Below the pieces are notes generated by a model. The model saw only the letters and a list, made by a program, of their open reading frames with translations, searched no databases and was not told the origin of the DNA. A stretch of DNA of 64,000 nucleotides from Coprinus comatus (Eukaryota; Basidiomycota; Agaricomycetes; Agaricales; Agaricaceae): positions 372,001 to 436,000 of the forward strand of contig JAWPGT010000006.1 of NCBI GenBank assembly GCA_034638255.1, given 5' to 3'. Each line of letters opens with the position of its first letter. Position 1 is the first letter of the stretch. Positions 60,366-64,000 of this stretch are shown here, piece by piece. The position numbers and the translations under genes are program-made.

Positions 60366-61994
60366 ATGCAAACCGCAAGAATAGCCACCAAAATCCGCGC
60401 TACTTCACGCAACTATGCTACATTTAACAAGTCATCAACCCCAGTGACGCGATCGGGTTCACGGCCCATGCTTCGTATGACGCGTCAGACAGTATTGTCA
60501 GGGGGAAAGCGAGCATATAGCTCTGCTGAGGGTGGCTCTAGAGGCTCGAGTATGTTGTCGCCACTGTTCACAGCATTACTGGCCTTTGGTGTTGCTGCTA
60601 CTGGATACGGAATGTACGTCAATCTGTTCTAAGATACATGCATGGAGTATAAGTGATACTAACACCTCCATATTCATAGTTATGAGATATACGGTACTAT
60701 GACAATGTGGCCTCAGGAAGTACGGAGTGATCTTCGCGAAGGAATTAAGGCAAAGCATAAAGAGGATTTTAAGACGAGTATTGCATACCTACAAAGTGAG
60801 CATGCGGTTATGTGAATATCGTATAGGAAGAACATGATTCTTCCTATGGGCATATACTTGAATCATTATTAACAACTGCTGACAACATTACTTATAGAGC
60901 ATGGGAGACAACCAAGACACTTCCCATTGAAATATTCAAAACACAACCCTACCTCAAAACCTCGGGGATCGCTGTTTGCCTTGCAGAGATACTCGAGGCT
61001 GAAGATAAAAAGTCGGAAGCTTATGATATCTACGTTGAAGCCCTAAAGCAGATTCAAGACGCTGGTATCAAAGATCTGAGTGGCCCAGAAAAGCTGCGCG
61101 CTGTAGCTCTTGCATATAAACTTGGAGAGCTTAGTGGGGAACTCCAGAAAACCGAAGAAGAACATTGGCTAACATTTGGAGTTGAAACCGTTCTGAAGCA
61201 TGTTTTGGAGGTCCCAACGGTGGAAGAAAATAAGGAAGTGAAGGAGGAAGGCCAACTCATCATTTCCGAACTAGACCTACCTGACTGGGTTTCAACAGTA
61301 GATGTCGCAGCGCCATTAGAAGCTCTGGGTACTTTCTACTCGAAAGCTGGAAAATTGGAGTTTGTTGTTAAATACTTTTTTTTTAAAAAGCCAAGCGACT
61401 AATTAATTCCCTAGTTTCGCCATGCCTTTGATGCTTCAGGCAGTTTCGATTCTTATACCCGCACCTCCGCAAGAGAGCACTCCAGAAGATAGATGTAGAG
61501 GTTAGCCGAAAGGACAGCTGATGTTTAACCGTCGACTAATCCAAAAAGCCAGGTGCACAACTCATGACAAGTATTTCCGAAATGATTATTCGGAATAGCC
61601 TTACACGTGAGACGGTACAACAGGCCGAACAATGGGCTACAAAGGGTCTGGAGGTCGTGGTTGCAACTCGCAAGGCCTCACCACAACCTATCGGTATATG
61701 CGAGGTAGCCTATGCAGTTCAATTGTTCAATATTGCATCCTTGCGGGCAGTTAGTGTTCCATTGGTCCGTTTTTCCTAACCTTACTCACATTTTCTTAGA
61801 TTGGTGGAGATATCGAGAGGGCAAAGGATCTATTCAGGCGTTGTGCGAAGCAATCACAAGCCATAGGCTATGAACAGCTAGTGAAGACCTCAAATGACGC
61901 ACTGGGGAAATTGAATCGCGCTCTGCTCCTAAAGCAACATGATATTAGTGACAATCACATAGATATAGACAAAAGTGGCGAATATATTAGATGA
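60366..61994 (+). CDS. Mitochondrial inner-membrane TPR protein, MGR3-like
   Basis: Predicted partner of the i-AAA protease Yme1 in mitochondria. It starts MQTARIATKIRATSRNYATF, an Arg/Thr/Ser-rich presequence. A membrane segment follows (LSPLFTALLAFGVAATGYGM), then after an intron YEIYGTMTMWPQEVRSDLRE. TPR-type helices come next: AWETTKTLPIEIFKTQPYL, KTSGIAVCLAEILEAEDKKS, EAYDIYVEALKQIQDAG, AVALAYKLGELSGEL, and towards the end QAEQWATKGLEVVVATRK and ERAKDLFRRCAKQSQAIGYE. The gene ends at 61992-61994 after at least six introns. The family assignment rests on presequence, membrane segment and TPR layout; another mitochondrial TPR protein is possible. Confidence 0.72.
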
Positions 61995-62042
61995 GGAATA
62001 ACGAGCGAAGTACAAAAATCCGTGGGATATAACAAGACTAGT

Positions 62043-62962
62043 TTATGCGTCCTCATCTGGGACTTCTTCAATACGTGCACCGCGGCTTTGTGGTCGCGAC
62101 TCGGCAGAGTCCTCCACCTCCTCGATCCGCGAAGTGTTTTCACCATTTGATTTACCCTTGCCCTTCTCCTTCTTGTCTCCCTTTCTCTTTTTAGATTTCT
62201 TCTTGGGGAGATCCCACTCCCACAGAGGGATGAATGAATCAACCTAACAATTGTGTTCAAATTAGGTTTAACAAGATATGAAAGATAGACGTACAAATCC
62301 AACATCGGCGAAAAGCTGGGGGAATATCCAGATTCCTGGGCTTGCGACAATGATAGTGATGATGTAGAATATAAGACGAACAACAGCAATTGCAAAGAAG
62401 AGACCAATGAGGCCCAACATGCCAATACTGAGATACCAAACGCCTAGACGCATAATGGGTGGCCAGAGAGGGAACATAACACCAGCGAGCATGATAGCAA
62501 CCATGAGTATTCCTCCAGCATATGTTGTCCATTGAGAACCTTCATAGAACCAAGCATAGTACTCGTCGGGTGAGAAGACTTGTTCTTGGATGATTTGAAG
62601 GGCTTTGGGTGATGATGACGATGAACCTGTAGGTGCGCCGCGTTGGACGCGAAGATAGAAAGCGAATGCATTGACGCCAGCAAGAACTGTGATAGCCTCT
62701 GCTTCACTGGTGACCTTTGGTACGTTTTTGAGCCTCGCATAGGCGGGTGAAAGAAGGGATTTGATGGCAGATTTGCCTATATAGTTGGATCAGATTTGTT
62801 GAAGGCATGCAATATATTTTGGAACGGGCACGAACCTTTGAAGTAGTCCAATCGCTTTCCATTTAATGCACCAACGCGAGGTTTCAGTCCTGAACTTCCA
62901 CCACGCAGGAAGTCTGCTACATTCTTAAGCTCTGGCGTTGCTCTTGCCTGCTGCTCAGCCAT
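62043..62962 (-). CDS. SEC62: ER translocation subunit Sec62
   Basis: Component of the Sec62/63 complex for post-translational protein import into the ER. It starts MAEQQARATPELKNVADFLR. The cytosolic domain has KPRVGALNGKRLDYFKG joined to KSAIKSLLSPAYARL and DEYYAWFYEGSQW. Two membrane spans follow: YAGGILMVAIMLAGVMFPLW and, after MRLGVWYLSIGMLGLIGLFF, AIAVVRLIFYIITIIV. Then come WIFPQLFADVGF and, across an intron, VDSFIPLWEWDLPKKKSKKR, with a basic C-terminal tail ending EEVPDEDA. The order matches fungal Sec62 throughout. It is convergent with the MGR3-like gene, stops 48 bp apart. Confidence 0.95.
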
Positions 62963-64000
62963 TTTGGGTTGGGAGACCTAAAAAAATTGATAGAAATCAG
63001 TTGTGAGCTTCTTTTATAATGTATAAGTGGTGAGTAAGACTGATATAAGAAACTCACTGGAGGAGGTAGGAGAAAAAAGGAGGGCGAGATTGTGCGCTGG
63101 CGAGTAGAAAGTTCTGAAAGGTCGACACGTCACATGCATGTCCTCATACGTTCAGCTGCACAGCCACCGAAACATTAGTCGTGTACATTTGTGACAGAGA
63201 ACAAGAAGGTGTAGAGTCAATCTAGGAGATGCTTATATATGTGCAACAAGATCAAAACTCGTCCGTCATTGGCAACACTCCACAGAAATACTGTCAGGGG
63301 GATTCCACTGGAATGAAGTCTCTAACTCTTGTTTAGACTTTGCTATATCTCAGCTTGGCATGGCCTATCGATTTTGCTACTTGCAGCAGATACCACGGAA
63401 TAAGCATGAAACCCACACGAAACTCAAACTACTACCCCTAGACTTGTCTTGGTAGTCAACATAACCAAAGCTAAAAAAAATGACCATGCGCAGATTTTTC
63501 CGCCCTTCCAGACCCGACCTTCTTCTGAAAAAATTGTTGAACTGGAGCCAGGGCTTGATGATAGTTTGTTTTTTTTTCTGTAGTTCATTCAAGGCTAAAC
63601 TATTCTCCCGGCCAATAGAGGATGGAATCACTGGTCAATGTAGATTTTCTGAAGTTCATTCACTCGTATTCTTCCGGTCAGTTGCACATGGACGCTTTAT
63701 TTTCGATTACAACCCTCTCAAACCGTGGCAGCATTAATTCTTGGTATGGAAGTACCGGTGAAATGAATTGTATTGTCCTGTAGCAATTATAATACATCGG
63801 CTCCCCGGAGGCCTTTCAATTTCCCTAGTTGATCCATATGAATTTGTTTACTATACTCAGAACAAAGTACAACTATACGTGACACAGTAATTTATTTTCC
63901 GTAGAGTTCACAAAAAAGCGGGGGCTCTGCTCGAAATTCAAACGAATGTTGACAATGTCCAATCATGCATTCTCAGTGTGATACTTAAGGCTAACGTGCA
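62963..64000. other. Intergenic at the right edge, no gene recognised
   Basis: This is the upstream region of SEC62 and beyond. Two short opposed frames (63377-63631 on -, 63480-63737 on +) overlap and have no domain features. A gene starting just outside the window cannot be excluded. Confidence 0.5.

Overview
The window looks like a piece of an Agaricomycete-type basidiomycete genome. The genes are intron-rich, with many short introns of about 45-70 nt. Several families common in mushroom-forming fungi are present: DUF6699, a NACHT NTPase, F-box-like proteins, a DNLSD-type sesquiterpene synthase and a Gas1/Egh16-like secreted protein. Housekeeping genes are single copies with ordinary fungal architecture. 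No rRNA, tRNA, CRISPR or intact transposon was recognised. All exon joins were made by eye from GT/AG (or GC/AG) signals, reading phase and family conservation.

Layout. 1.7-2.9 kb: xylose-reductase-like aldo-keto reductase. 3.2-5.7 kb (-): GFA1, first enzyme of chitin precursor synthesis. 6.3-7.3 kb (-): small secreted protein. 10.4-13.7 kb: two F-box-like genes. 14.2-17.7 kb: class 3 lipase and two small membrane-protein genes. 18.2-20.8 kb: NACHT NTPase with a frame break. 21.7-23.4 kb (+), 30.6-32.1 kb (-) and 32.8-34.5 kb (-): three paralogues of an unusual fusion. 25.4 kb: DUF6699 gene. 27.2-30.3 kb (-): many-exon F-box gene. 35.9-37.7 kb: DHH1. 38.0-39.5 kb: GT32-type glycosyltransferase. 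39.7-42.6 kb (-): MAK5. 43.0-44.7 kb: F-box-like. 45.2-48.7 kb (-): MFS transporter. 49.6-51.4 kb: sesquiterpene synthase with a long C-terminal extension. 51.4-56.8 kb: no recognisable gene. 56.8-63 kb: mitochondrial and ER genes (Tim44/mL45-like, CX9C protein of the MIX17/CHCHD2 type, MGR3-like TPR protein, SEC62).

Most notable result. The three paralogues join an N-terminal HNH-nuclease-like domain (CxxC, CHII, NTISMC, H) to a C-terminal MIF4G domain that clearly resembles the middle domain of translation factor eIF4G (LLNRCQED block, MDVYF, LQD-I-LR-GW). They share exon structure and a near-palindromic element (TCGGYYGGATCYGA) just upstream. One copy has lost the first HNH histidine. Two copies carry a charged insert inside the MIF4G domain. 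A NACHT gene lies directly upstream of one copy. A nuclease tethered to the eIF4A/mRNA-binding platform, or an eIF4G decoy, is an inference. The domain fusion itself is read from the sequence.
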